From NCBI GenBank assembly GCA_015069165.1, contig SVJD01000024.1, positions 1-32,838 of the forward strand: a stretch of DNA of 32,838 bases, in the 5' to 3' direction. The translations under genes and the position numbers were made by a program. This document shows positions 1-7,346 of this stretch, one piece after another (position 1 is the stretch's first letter; each line of letters starts with the position of its first letter). Under the pieces are notes generated by a model, which saw nothing but the letters and a program-made list of their open reading frames with translations, ran no database searches and had not been told where the DNA came from. Source of the stretch: Oscillospiraceae bacterium (GTDB lineage: Bacteria > Bacillota > Clostridia > UBA1212 > UBA1255).

Positions 1-87
1 TGTATTTTATTTGCCATATATACCTCATTTCTACTGCGAACAAGAGGTACATAGATGATACACCATAAAAGAATGTGTTGTAAAACT

Positions 88-120
88 AAATTCCGCTTAA
101 ACCGGAATTTACTTTTTTAT
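88..120 (+). terminator. Rho-independent terminator of a gene left of the window
   Basis: An 8-bp perfect stem (88-95 with 103-110, AAATTCCG/CGGAATTT) with a 7-nt loop is followed by a T-rich tract at 113-120. It probably ends transcription from a gene that lies before the window. Positions 1-87 show no convincing coding frame. Confidence 0.6.
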
Positions 121-121
121 T

Positions 122-150
122 TAACTAAAAATGAAAAAGAGACAGAAAAA
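122..150 (+). repeat. Half copy of the tRNA-linked GACAGAAA repeat
   Basis: The stretch around CTAAAAATGAAAAAGAGACA at 125-144 closely matches the core of the repeats at 28,047-28,257 (consensus CTAAATAYGAAAAASAGACA, followed by GAAA). Only the 3' arm is kept here; the 5' TTCTGTCT arm that makes the other copies palindromic is missing. It lies directly before the tRNA-Arg promoter, so both tRNA genes of the window have this repeat just upstream. Confidence 0.5.
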
Positions 151-154
151 CAAA

Positions 155-183
155 TTGCGATATATACCTCGTTGTGGTATAAT
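155..183 (+). promoter_or_regulatory. Sigma-A promoter of tRNA-Arg
   Basis: The -35 box is TTGCGA (155-160), followed by a 17-bp spacer and a consensus -10 TATAAT (178-183). Transcription should start near 190, about 29 nt before the tRNA. The -35 region lies in a 16-bp stretch that recurs with one mismatch at 11-26. Confidence 0.75.
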
Positions 184-218
184 ACGCAGGTCGTCAGAGC
201 AACAGCAAAAATAATAAT

Positions 219-293
219 GCCTGCATAGTTAAATGGATATAACAAGCCCCTCCTAAGGGCTAGTTGTAGGTTCGATTCCTACTGCGGGTGCCA
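219..293 (+). tRNA. tRNA-Arg (anticodon CCU)
   Basis: A complete 75-nt cloverleaf with encoded CCA. The acceptor arm pairs GCCTGCA with TGCGGGT, giving a G1:U72 wobble and six other pairs including one U:G. The anticodon stem is AGCCC/GGGCT around loop CTCCTAA, so the anticodon is CCT, reading AGG. The T arm is GTAGG/CCTAC around TTCGATT. A consensus promoter precedes it and a terminator follows, so it is a single-gene transcription unit. Confidence 0.95.
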
Positions 294-330
294 AAAGTGT
301 CGGGACATTATGTTTTCGGCACTTTTATTT
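293..330 (+). terminator. Terminator of tRNA-Arg
   Basis: A stem of about 10 bp (AAAAGTGTCG at 293-302 with CGGCACTTTT at 317-326, one G:U pair) begins at the last base of the CCA end and runs into T-rich sequence. Confidence 0.75.
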
Positions 331-390
331 CCCTTACCACAATTATTTTCGCATGTAAATTTTTTAATTTTAATAAAATGTTATGCTGCT

Positions 391-420
391 TGTAACGTTT
401 TGTCGTTTTCCAAATCTAAT
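391..420 (+). promoter_or_regulatory. Candidate ECF-type promoter of the sigma factor operon
   Basis: TGTAAC (391-396) followed 16 bp later by AATCTAAT (413-420) resembles an ECF sigma -35 (TGWAAC) and a weakly matching -10. No good sigma-A promoter is visible between the tRNA terminator and the sigma gene. Autoregulation is the usual arrangement for such cassettes; that this is the site is an inference. Confidence 0.35.
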
Positions 421-441
421 AGTTGAAAAGGCGGTGAAAAT

Positions 442-918
442 GTGACTGAATTTGAAAAGCTGTTCAACAAAAACCGAGAATTCATTTTCAAATATCTAAT
501 GAAAATGACTCAAGACACTTTGCTTTCCGAGGAATTGACGCAAGAAACTTTTTTTCGTGCATATATGAACTATTCTTCTCTGCGAAATAAAGAAAAAGCA
601 TCTGTATGGCTATGTCAAATTGCAAAGAATACATACTTTGCTTGGTATAACGAGCAAAAGAAAAAAGACAATCTCGATGATCTTGAAGCAGTAAGTGCCG
701 GTGAAAGTATAGAAGATGCGTTTGTTCAAAAAGAACTTTCTCAACAAGCACTTATATTCCTGCACGAATTAGATGAACCTTATAAAGAAGTATTTATGCT
801 CTCGGTATTCGGAGATTTTTCCTTAAAGGATATCAGTTTGATTTTTGGAAAAAGCGAAAGTTGGGCGCGAGTTACATTTTACCGTGCAAAACAAAAATTA
901 TTAGAAAGAATGAGGTAA
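442..918 (+). CDS. ECF-type RNA polymerase sigma factor
   Basis: A 158-residue sigma-70 family protein of extracytoplasmic-function size. Region 2 spans about residues 5-75 (SEELTQETFFRAY, then SVWLCQIAKN, the core-binding and -10 recognition helices). Region 4 spans about 100-158, with the helix-turn-helix FSLKDISLIFGKSESWARV that contacts the -35 element. The start is GTG with ribosome binding site AAAAGGCGG at 426-434, 7 nt ahead. The stop lies 4 nt before the anti-sigma gene, so the two are co-translated. The sigma is expected to be held inactive by the downstream zinc-finger membrane protein until an envelope signal appears. The signal and regulon cannot be told from the sequence. Confidence 0.9.
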   Translation: MTEFEKLFNKNREFIFKYLMKMTQDTLLSEELTQETFFRAYMNYSSLRNKEKASVWLCQIAKNTYFAWYNEQKKKDNLDDLEAVSAGESIEDAFVQKELSQQALIFLHELDEPYKEVFMLSVFGDFSLKDISLIFGKSESWARVTFYRAKQKLLERMR

Positions 919-922
919 GAAA

Positions 923-1552
923 ATGAATTGTAATATTGTAAAAGATTTGATTCCTTTGTACATCGACGGGTGTTGCAGTGAAGAAAGCGAAAAAGTTGTC
1001 GAAGAACATATTAAGGATTGCAACGAGTGCAAGAAATTTTGCGAAGACATGAACGCACCATCAGATATTTTTGCGGTATCAAAATTACCAAAAACGTTTA
1101 GCAAGCTTAACGATTGGAAAGCTTCTGTTTTACAATCAGTTTTATTGTTCATTTCTTTTGCGTTGATTACAATAGGGGTCGCTTTAGAGGCAAGAACACC
1201 GTACGGTTTGACGAATGGATTTTGGGCGTTTAATATTGTTATTCCGTCAACCGGATTTATGCTTTCTTTGGCAAACTGGTATTTTGTAAGAATTTACAAA
1301 AACAAAAAAAGTTTTTCCAACTACTCATTGATTACTACAATTGCTATTACAATCTGTGCTTATATATGGTCGATATTCCATTACGAAATAAATTTCTTAG
1401 AGCTGTTTGCCGGAAATGATTTTGCTAATATTTTAGAAATTCTGTGGGCATTATTGCTTCTCAATGGTATCGGTATTTTATTAACGATTGCATTCTGTGC
1501 TTTGTCCAAAATTCTGTCAAACCAATATGCAAAGATGTTGGGAAAAGAGTAA
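923..1552 (+). CDS. Zinc-finger (zf-HC2) membrane anti-sigma factor
   Basis: A 209-residue protein. The first 40 residues form a zf-HC2 anti-sigma domain: Cys3, then His29-x3-Cys33-x2-Cys36 can bind zinc and clasp the sigma factor. A cytosolic linker leads to about four hydrophobic membrane helices (roughly residues 68-88, 97-120, 133-155, 170-195). The gene sits 4 nt after the sigma gene, the normal order for a sigma/anti-sigma pair. There is no large outside domain, so sensing would have to occur within the membrane or through a partner such as the next protein. The pairing is well supported by context; the signal is unknown. Confidence 0.85.
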   Translation: MNCNIVKDLIPLYIDGCCSEESEKVVEEHIKDCNECKKFCEDMNAPSDIFAVSKLPKTFSKLNDWKASVLQSVLLFISFALITIGVALEARTPYGLTNGFWAFNIVIPSTGFMLSLANWYFVRIYKNKKSFSNYSLITTIAITICAYIWSIFHYEINFLELFAGNDFANILEILWALLLLNGIGILLTIAFCALSKILSNQYAKMLGKE

Positions 1553-1562
1553 GGTAAGCCGT

Positions 1563-2264
1563 ATGAAAAAAGCAATGTCAATTTTGATAGGAGCGCTATT
1601 TGTACTGATAACACTGTATCCCGCAGGTGTTATAGCAACTGCTTGTTTTGGATACACCTTTGAACTTATAAACATTTCAGCTTTTGCCGTTGCAATTGCT
1701 GTTTTGTCAGTCTGCATAGTTATCCTTAACTTTATTTTAAAAAACACGATTGAACACAAAATAATACAAGCTTTGTTGACCGTTATAACCCCTTTGTCTT
1801 TAATGAACGCAGCATTTTATATTTTTAAGCATCCTCAATTTGAGGTAATTGCAAGTATCTTGCTTTCCACCGGTTGCTGCTGCTATTTAACAATTAAATA
1901 TTTGAAATCTCTTTCACTCAAAACAGTATCATTGGTATTATCCGTACTAACAATATTCTCAATTGCTTTCTCCAGTTTTATCATCTCGATTTTCGGTAAT
2001 ATAGTTCAAAATACAGTTACGAAAACCGTAGTGTCATCAAGCGGAAAGTATCATGCTCAAATAATCGACAGTGACCAAGGCGCACTTGGCGGAGGCACTT
2101 TTGTTGATGTATACAAAATCGAAATAAATGCAGTTGTTTTCAAAATCAACAATAAACCTCAAAGAGTTTATTCCGGCGACTGGGGAGAATTTGAAAATAT
2201 GCAACTTTATTGGAAAGATGATACGTGCTTGGTAATCAACTCTGTTGAATATGAAATCAAATAA
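1563..2264 (+). CDS. Membrane protein with C-terminal soluble domain, possibly DUF5412-like
   Basis: A 233-residue protein with about five hydrophobic helices in the first 150 residues (starting MKKAMSILIGALFVLITLYP), then a soluble C-terminal part of about 80 residues containing SSGKYHAQIIDSDQGALGG. That motif recalls small extracytoplasmic domains of the DUF5412 type, though I am not sure of the family. I chose the ATG at 1563, 10 nt after the anti-sigma stop, with AAGGTAAG ahead. An in-frame ATG at 1488 would lie deep inside the anti-sigma gene. As third gene of the sigma cassette it may be a co-sensor or an immunity or stress protein; this is inference from position only. Confidence 0.7.
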   Translation: MKKAMSILIGALFVLITLYPAGVIATACFGYTFELINISAFAVAIAVLSVCIVILNFILKNTIEHKIIQALLTVITPLSLMNAAFYIFKHPQFEVIASILLSTGCCCYLTIKYLKSLSLKTVSLVLSVLTIFSIAFSSFIISIFGNIVQNTVTKTVVSSSGKYHAQIIDSDQGALGGGTFVDVYKIEINAVVFKINNKPQRVYSGDWGEFENMQLYWKDDTCLVINSVEYEIK

Positions 2265-2276
2265 CACAAATAGAAT

Positions 2277-2325
2277 AAAAAACGCCGAAAACCTGCAATT
2301 AAGGTTCTCTGCGTTTTTAGATAAG
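2277..2325. terminator. Bidirectional terminator between the sigma operon and the histidine kinase
   Basis: AAAAACGC (278-285 of the 2,000 block) pairs with GCGTTTTT (2,311-2,318), and an inner AACCT/AGGTT pairing extends the hairpin. It has A-runs on the left and T-runs on the right, so it can stop the + strand sigma operon and the - strand kinase operon. Confidence 0.75.
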
Positions 2326-2332
2326 TTTTCTG

Positions 2333-4306
2333 TCAACTGTTTTTTCTGAATTTTAAAAGCACTTTAAACATATCGCCGTCGATTACGACTTCAAAATTTC
2401 CGCCGCAAATTTCAGTATAACTTTTTGCAATTGCAAGTCCGAGCCCATTTCCGTCAGCAGTTCTTGACTCATCACCGCGAACGAATCTTCCTACAATTTC
2501 ATCAGCAGTAAAGTCCATAGGATAAGCAGCAATGTTTTTGAACTCCATAACAACATTTTCGTCTTTTTCGAAAGCTGTAACGAACACTCGTGTGTTTTTC
2601 ATTGCGTATTTTAAGATATTATTTATCAGATTACTCACTACACGAGACATTTTTCTGCCGTCTGCCGATATATATAACTCTTTCGGTGTGTCAATGCAAA
2701 ACGGCAACCCTGACTTTTGAATTTCATTGTCATTTTCACCAAGCGCTTGATTTATAAGCAAAGACACATCGAGCTTTTCTGAAACAACATCTTCGTTTCC
2801 GCTTTGCACTTTTGAAATATCAAATAAGTCTTGTGTTAAATTTTTAAGTCTTTCACTCTTTTTTGATATTACTGATACATAATCCCTTGCTTCTTCCGGC
2901 AGTTCTTCAATTTTAGCCAACAGCTCTGTATAACTGATAATTGATGTTATCGGAGTTTTAAGGTCATGCGACACATTCGTTATAAGTTCGGTTTTTAATC
3001 TTTCGGCTTTAAGCTTTGCCGATACGGATTCATCAAGACCTTTTGCGATATCATTGATATTTCCAGCCAATTCCTTCATATCCGAGCTTTTTACTTCCGG
3101 TATTTTATATGACAAATTACCTTTTCGTACCTCTCTCACGCCTTTTTTTATTTCTTCAATGTCTTTCGTGCGATAAGCTACGGCAAAACTCGCAAGTCCA
3201 AACAATAAAACGCCAACGATAAACCATATCGGAGATTCAAAAGTACCTACTGCCAAAACACCAATCAGTGCAGTATAAATCAAAAGCATAGCAACAATAA
3301 TAAAACTCGTTTTAGTCGATAACTTGACAAAATTAAAAATCATTTTAAAAAAACGCTTTGCAAGTCGATAATTAATACTTGTTTGAATAAATCTTTTACT
3401 TTTAATTTTTCTGACGACGGAAAGTAACGAGGTTAATACGATTGCGCTCACTATAGCAACCAACGAAACAATTACTATTTTCATAAAATTATAAGAAAAA
3501 TATCCTCTAAACAGGTTATCAATCAATATAACGCAACCAGCAACAGAACTGCCTCCAATTCCGACAATAAATGCAAGATGTATTTCCGACCATATATTAT
3601 CAATCCACACAGACACGAGTTCACCGTCTTTTGTTTTTCCGCATACACAAATCAAATAAATGAAAAGAAGTATTGCAACAACAGCACAAATAAGTACCGA
3701 TGCAAAGATTTTGTTAATCATTGCAGATTGTCTGTACCATATTACTTTACATTCGTCAACGTACGCCTCTTTTATGCTTGTACATATTACCATCGAGGTT
3801 ATTGATTCTTGTATAGGAAAACCTCGAATAATTTGGTCATGCCTTAGACTTGATTCCACCTCCGTAACGCCATCTGCATTTTGCCTCGTCAAACGGTAAA
3901 TCCGCGCAGTAACAATGTCATTTTCACTTGTAGCTCCACAATTTGTAAATACTGTGTCGTTCAATTTAACATAGTAATTTATTTTATCTGCACAATATAA
4001 ATTATTTAATTGTTTTTCAACTTTTTGCACGATAATCTCAAAATCTTGTTCTGCTATTTCGTTGCCAACAAATTCATTCCAATCGTAATTATAACATGGG
4101 TAGAATACGGCTTCTTCCGTCGCGGCGAACAAATTCGAAAAGTGTTGCATTTCTTTAAAATCACTTTCAAAGTTATATATAAATTCTTTTTCATTAGAAC
4201 AATCTATCACGCCGTTTACTCCGCTCAAAACGCACAAAGTAATGCTTACAACTAACAAAACGGCAGCTATAAATTTAGTGTATTTTGAATATATAAATTT
4301 TTTCAT
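2333..4306 (-). CDS. Membrane sensor histidine kinase (VanS-like layout)
   Basis: A 657-residue kinase. Helix 1 (about residues 10-32) and helix 2 (200-222) enclose an outside domain of some 165 residues. Three or four further helices follow (about 245-265, 274-296, 335-355, 358-378), more than in a simple two-helix sensor. A HAMP-like linker is near 380-435, the phosphoacceptor His447 lies in VSHDLKTPITS, and the ATPase has an N box (NLINNILKYAM, about 559-569) and a G box (GNGLGLAIA, about 619-627). It follows the response regulator by 14 nt with AAAGGAG as ribosome binding site, and should phosphorylate it. The stimulus is not evident. Confidence 0.93.
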   Translation of the reverse strand: MKKFIYSKYTKFIAAVLLVVSITLCVLSGVNGVIDCSNEKEFIYNFESDFKEMQHFSNLFAATEEAVFYPCYNYDWNEFVGNEIAEQDFEIIVQKVEKQLNNLYCADKINYYVKLNDTVFTNCGATSENDIVTARIYRLTRQNADGVTEVESSLRHDQIIRGFPIQESITSMVICTSIKEAYVDECKVIWYRQSAMINKIFASVLICAVVAILLFIYLICVCGKTKDGELVSVWIDNIWSEIHLAFIVGIGGSSVAGCVILIDNLFRGYFSYNFMKIVIVSLVAIVSAIVLTSLLSVVRKIKSKRFIQTSINYRLAKRFFKMIFNFVKLSTKTSFIIVAMLLIYTALIGVLAVGTFESPIWFIVGVLLFGLASFAVAYRTKDIEEIKKGVREVRKGNLSYKIPEVKSSDMKELAGNINDIAKGLDESVSAKLKAERLKTELITNVSHDLKTPITSIISYTELLAKIEELPEEARDYVSVISKKSERLKNLTQDLFDISKVQSGNEDVVSEKLDVSLLINQALGENDNEIQKSGLPFCIDTPKELYISADGRKMSRVVSNLINNILKYAMKNTRVFVTAFEKDENVVMEFKNIAAYPMDFTADEIVGRFVRGDESRTADGNGLGLAIAKSYTEICGGNFEVVIDGDMFKVLLKFRKNS

Positions 4307-4320
4307 TGCTAAATTCTCCT

Positions 4321-5001
4321 TTAATCAATTTTATAACCGATACCCCAAACAACTTTAAGATATTTCGGTTCCTTGGGATTAATTTCAATTTTCTCCCTTA
4401 TGTGTCTGATATGAACAGCTATAGTGTTATCACCCACGGCAGTTTCCTCATTCCAAACATTTCTGTAAATATCCTCTGCAGAAAAAACTCGTTTTCTGTT
4501 CTTTGCAAGCAATTCAAGAATCTTGTATTCAATAGGTGTAAGTCTTATATCTTCACCGTCAACTTTTACAGTTTTATTCTCGACATTTATACATAAACCG
4601 TCAATTACAATTTCGCCGTTTTGCGCTGCGATAGAGCCGAGAGTTGTATACCGTCTGAGTTGCGATTTAACTCTTGCAACAAGTTCGGACGGATTAAAAG
4701 GCTTTGTAACATAATCGTCTGCCCCTGCTGTAAGACCTAAAATCTTGTCCGTGTCCTCTGATTTTGCAGACAGAAGTATAACCGGGATATTTCTTGATTC
4801 TCTCAATCTCATCAGTGTTTTGATGCCGTCAAGTCTCGGCATCATAATATCTAAAATCATTAAGTGCACATCGTTCTCCGACAGAATATCGAGAGCTTGT
4901 ATCCCGTCATACGCTTTAAGTACAGTATAGTTTTCACCCGACAAAAAAATCGCAATACTTTCAACAATTTCTCTGTCATCATCAACAACTAATATCTTCA
5001 T
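4321..5001 (-). CDS. OmpR/PhoB-family response regulator
   Basis: The receiver domain (about residues 1-118) has the acidic pocket in ILVVDDD, phosphoacceptor Asp51 in MILDIMMP, and the switch lysine in DDYVTKPF. A winged-helix DNA-binding domain (about 130-226) carries RLTPIEYKILELLAKN and ends in VWGIGYKI, typical of the OmpR class. I chose the ATG at 5,001 because GGAGG stands 9 nt ahead of it. The upstream ATG at 5,007 would have only 3 nt spacing and add two residues (Met-Arg). It is the first gene of the operon, with a likely self-binding box upstream at 5,060-5,078. Confidence 0.93.
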   Translation of the reverse strand: MKILVVDDDREIVESIAIFLSGENYTVLKAYDGIQALDILSENDVHLMILDIMMPRLDGIKTLMRLRESRNIPVILLSAKSEDTDKILGLTAGADDYVTKPFNPSELVARVKSQLRRYTTLGSIAAQNGEIVIDGLCINVENKTVKVDGEDIRLTPIEYKILELLAKNRKRVFSAEDIYRNVWNEETAVGDNTIAVHIRHIREKIEINPKEPKYLKVVWGIGYKID

Positions 5002-5059
5002 TCTCATTCACCTCCACGTATTGCAGAATACAATACAATTCTTAATATTTAGCAATGAA

Positions 5060-5078
5060 AAATCTTAAGATTTCTTAA
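5060..5078 (-). promoter_or_regulatory. Putative response-regulator binding box
   Basis: A perfect 14-bp palindrome AAATCTTAAGATTT (5,060-5,073) overlaps a second CTTAA, so that on the minus strand two TTAAG half-sites lie exactly 10 bp apart. Tandem half-sites at about one helical turn are the normal target of dimeric OmpR/PhoB regulators. It sits about 60 bp before the response regulator start, fitting autoregulation (inference). Confidence 0.45.
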
Positions 5079-5276
5079 TAAATACATTTTTTATACAAAC
5101 CCTCCATCACCTGACATACAAAAATATTAATTTCTGTAGAAATATTAACACCAAATTCAGTAAAAGAGCAATGTTTGTCTTTTTATGCCGCCTTTTTGCA
5201 TAAATTATATGTTATAATTTCAAAAACCTCAACATTCCCCGTTCAAATCATTTGCAAACAAAAGCATATTCTTCTC

Positions 5277-5305
5277 TGGCAAATTGCCGGATTATGTGCT
5301 ATAAT
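5277..5305 (+). promoter_or_regulatory. Promoter of the folT-folC transcript
   Basis: A consensus -10 TATAAT at 5,300-5,305 has a weak -35 TGGCAA at 5,277-5,282 with 17-bp spacing. Transcription would begin near 5,312, leaving about 75 nt before the riboswitch aptamer. Another TATAAT at 5,213-5,218 lacks a good -35. The rest of the 515-bp gap between the response regulator and folT shows no gene. Confidence 0.5.
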
Positions 5306-5384
5306 GTGTGTCGTTTGCAGAAATGGTTATATTTTCCGTTTTTGCATATATTTATCAGAGCAGATATTGCGCGTCAAGTACCGA

Positions 5385-5462
5385 AGGATGGGAGTAGAGC
5401 CTTCGGGCGAAAAATGCGGCACAAAGCCTCATTTGCGGTGCAATATTACATCCGCTGTTTCC
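5385..5462 (+). ncRNA. Tetrahydrofolate (THF-I) riboswitch
   Basis: The leader carries both conserved ends of the THF-I aptamer: GGGAGTAGAG at 5,390-5,399 and GCGGTGCAA followed by TTACATCCGCT ending at 5,455. The known folT riboswitches have GGAGAGUAGA at the 5' end and GGUG...UUGCAUCCGCU at the 3' end. The middle can fold into the usual nested stems. It lies about 65 nt before a FolT gene, the classic setting. When tetrahydrofolate is high it should reduce expression of folT and folC through the hairpin at 5,490-5,523. Confidence 0.85.
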
Positions 5463-5489
5463 TGATTAACATCGGTACAACAGATGATG

Positions 5490-5523
5490 CTCTCTTTTTA
5501 AAATAACGAAAGGGAGTTTTTTT
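5490..5523 (+). promoter_or_regulatory. Expression platform: terminator-like hairpin that holds the folT ribosome binding site
   Basis: CTCTCTTT (5,490-5,497) pairs with AAAGGGAG (5,509-5,516, one G:U), followed by seven T residues that run straight into the folT ATG. The 3' arm AAAGGGAG is also the only ribosome binding site of folT. The same hairpin could therefore stop transcription and block translation. Control by the upstream aptamer is inferred. Confidence 0.6.
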
Positions 5524-6063
5524 ATGGGAAAAACAAAGAAAATCTTTGCGTGTTTTACAGACATTCACGCCATAATTGCAATGGCACTTTTCATTGCATT
5601 AAGTATTGTTTTCGGCAAATATCTTGCTATTAACATCACATCTTCAATACGAATAAGTTTAGAAAATCTGCCTATAATTATCACCGCCGTAGCTTACGGC
5701 CCAATCGCAGGCGCAGTTGTCGCCGCACTTGCAGACCTCATCGGTTGTATTCTTGTCGGCTATACAATTAACCCGATAATTACTTTAGGCGCAGTTACAA
5801 TCGGTTTGATTGCCGGATTTTTTTCAATGCTCAACTGCAATAAATATCTCAAAAGCTTTTTAAGTGTTGTGCCTGCACATATCGCAGGCTCGATAATTAT
5901 AAAAACAATCGGCCTATATATATACTACAAAATGCCCTTTTGGCTTACACTCGGCAGCCGCATCGTTGTTTACGCAATCACTGCCGCAGCAGAAATAATA
6001 ATTTTGCAAATTCTTTTCTCGCAAAAAATCATTCAAAAATTTGGAGGCTTGCATAAAAAATGA
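5524..6063 (+). CDS. folT: Folate ECF transporter S component FolT
   Basis: A 179-residue membrane protein with five or six helices, the size and shape of an ECF-transporter substrate-binding (S) subunit. After a short soluble N-terminus the segment MALFIALSIVFGKYLAI begins helix 1, and RISLENLPIIITAVAYGP is the conserved stretch of the folate family. It binds folate outside and works with the shared EcfT-EcfA-EcfA' energising module, which is not in this window. The call rests on the family pattern, the THF riboswitch in front, and folC behind. Its TGA overlaps the folC ATG (ATGA), so the two are translationally coupled. Confidence 0.9.
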   Translation: MGKTKKIFACFTDIHAIIAMALFIALSIVFGKYLAINITSSIRISLENLPIIITAVAYGPIAGAVVAALADLIGCILVGYTINPIITLGAVTIGLIAGFFSMLNCNKYLKSFLSVVPAHIAGSIIIKTIGLYIYYKMPFWLTLGSRIVVYAITAAAEIIILQILFSQKIIQKFGGLHKK

Positions 6064-7346
6064 CTTACGACGAAGCTTTGGAATACATCCACGGAATATA
6101 TTGGCGCGGCAGTAAATTAGGTCTCAGCCGCACAAGGGAAATTTTAGAACTTTTGGGAAATCCCCAAAAACAATTAAAATTTGTACACGTGGCCGGAACT
6201 AACGGAAAAGGCTCCACTTGCGCAATGCTTTCCTCTATCTTCCAAAAAGCCGGTTACAAAACAGGATTGTATATTTCGCCGTATATTATACGATTTAACG
6301 AAAGAATGCAATTTAACGGCGAGCCTATTTCCGATACGGAATTGGCAGAAATCACAGAATATGTCAGCACTTTCGCAGAAAGCATGAAAGATAAGCCAAC
6401 AGAATTTGAACTTGTCACTGCCATAGGAATGGAGTTTTTCAAGAAAAAAAATTGCGACATAGTTATTCTTGAAACAGGACTTGGCGGAGAATTAGACTCC
6501 ACAAATATAATAGATACGCCCGAAGCGGCTGTTATTACCGCAATCGACATTGATCATATAAAAGAATTGGGCGGTACAATGGAAAGTGTAGCTTCTGCGA
6601 AGGCAGGTATTATAAAGCAATGCAGCCAAGTTGTTTTTTACGGACAAAACAGTATTGCTTCTGCCGTTTTTACTAAAAAATGCCAAGAAACCGACTCGAA
6701 ATTCCACGAAGTGAATTTTGAAAGCATAAATATTAAAGAAAGCAATATAAACGGCACCGTTTTTGATTACAAAATAGGCGAAACCTTTTACAAAAACATA
6801 AAACTGCCCTTAATAGGCACATATCAAGTCTGTAACTGCGCACTTGTATTGAATGTTATTGACATTTTAAGAAAAAATTTCCATTTAAGTGAATCTGCAA
6901 TAACAGAAGGTATCGCCGCTGTAAAATGGCCCGGAAGATTTGAAATTTTACACAAAAATCCTGTTTTCATTGCAGACGGCGGTCATAATCCCCACGGAAT
7001 ACACGGCACAGTTGACAGTATTTGTCACCATTTCCCAAACAGTAAAATTATAGCAATTATGGGAGTTATGGCAGATAAAGATTTAACTCCTATGTTGGAA
7101 ATTTTGGCTCCCGTTGTCAAATCTGTCCATACAGTAAAACCAAATAACCCAAGAGCAATGGAGCCGGAGCTTTTAGCTGACAAATTCCGTGACAAAGGCA
7201 TAAAAGCCGTATCCCATAACGAAATAGAAAAAGGCGTCGCTGCTGCATTTAGCGAAGCGACACCTGATGATATAATCTGCGCTTTAGGTTCGTTCTATAT
7301 GTACGCCGACATTGCCGACGCAGTAAAGAAATTAACCTCTGACTAA
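6060..7346 (+). CDS. folC: Folylpolyglutamate synthase / dihydrofolate synthase
   Basis: This 428-residue Mur-ligase family enzyme adds glutamate to folates (and possibly to dihydropteroate) using ATP in the cytoplasm, which traps imported folate. The N-terminal ATPase domain has the P-loop HVAGTNGKGST (about residues 42-52) and the metal-site segment ILETGLGGELDSTN. The C-terminal domain starts near residue 290 and includes ADGGHNPHG. Length is normal. The start overlaps the folT stop, so import and polyglutamylation are controlled together by the THF riboswitch. Its last 15 bp overlap the convergent cyclo-ligase gene. Confidence 0.95.
   Translation: MTYDEALEYIHGIYWRGSKLGLSRTREILELLGNPQKQLKFVHVAGTNGKGSTCAMLSSIFQKAGYKTGLYISPYIIRFNERMQFNGEPISDTELAEITEYVSTFAESMKDKPTEFELVTAIGMEFFKKKNCDIVILETGLGGELDSTNIIDTPEAAVITAIDIDHIKELGGTMESVASAKAGIIKQCSQVVFYGQNSIASAVFTKKCQETDSKFHEVNFESINIKESNINGTVFDYKIGETFYKNIKLPLIGTYQVCNCALVLNVIDILRKNFHLSESAITEGIAAVKWPGRFEILHKNPVFIADGGHNPHGIHGTVDSICHHFPNSKIIAIMGVMADKDLTPMLEILAPVVKSVHTVKPNNPRAMEPELLADKFRDKGIKAVSHNEIEKGVAAAFSEATPDDIICALGSFYMYADIADAVKKLTSD

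Noticed and set aside
1488-1562. Earlier start (ATG 1,488) for the third gene of the sigma cassette
   Set aside because: It would overlap the anti-sigma gene by 65 bp, has no ribosome binding site and adds a Cys-rich stretch that does not fit a membrane protein start.
5175-5506. Two overlapping short open frames before folT
   Set aside because: They cover the promoter and the THF riboswitch, lack ribosome binding sites and show no protein-like pattern.
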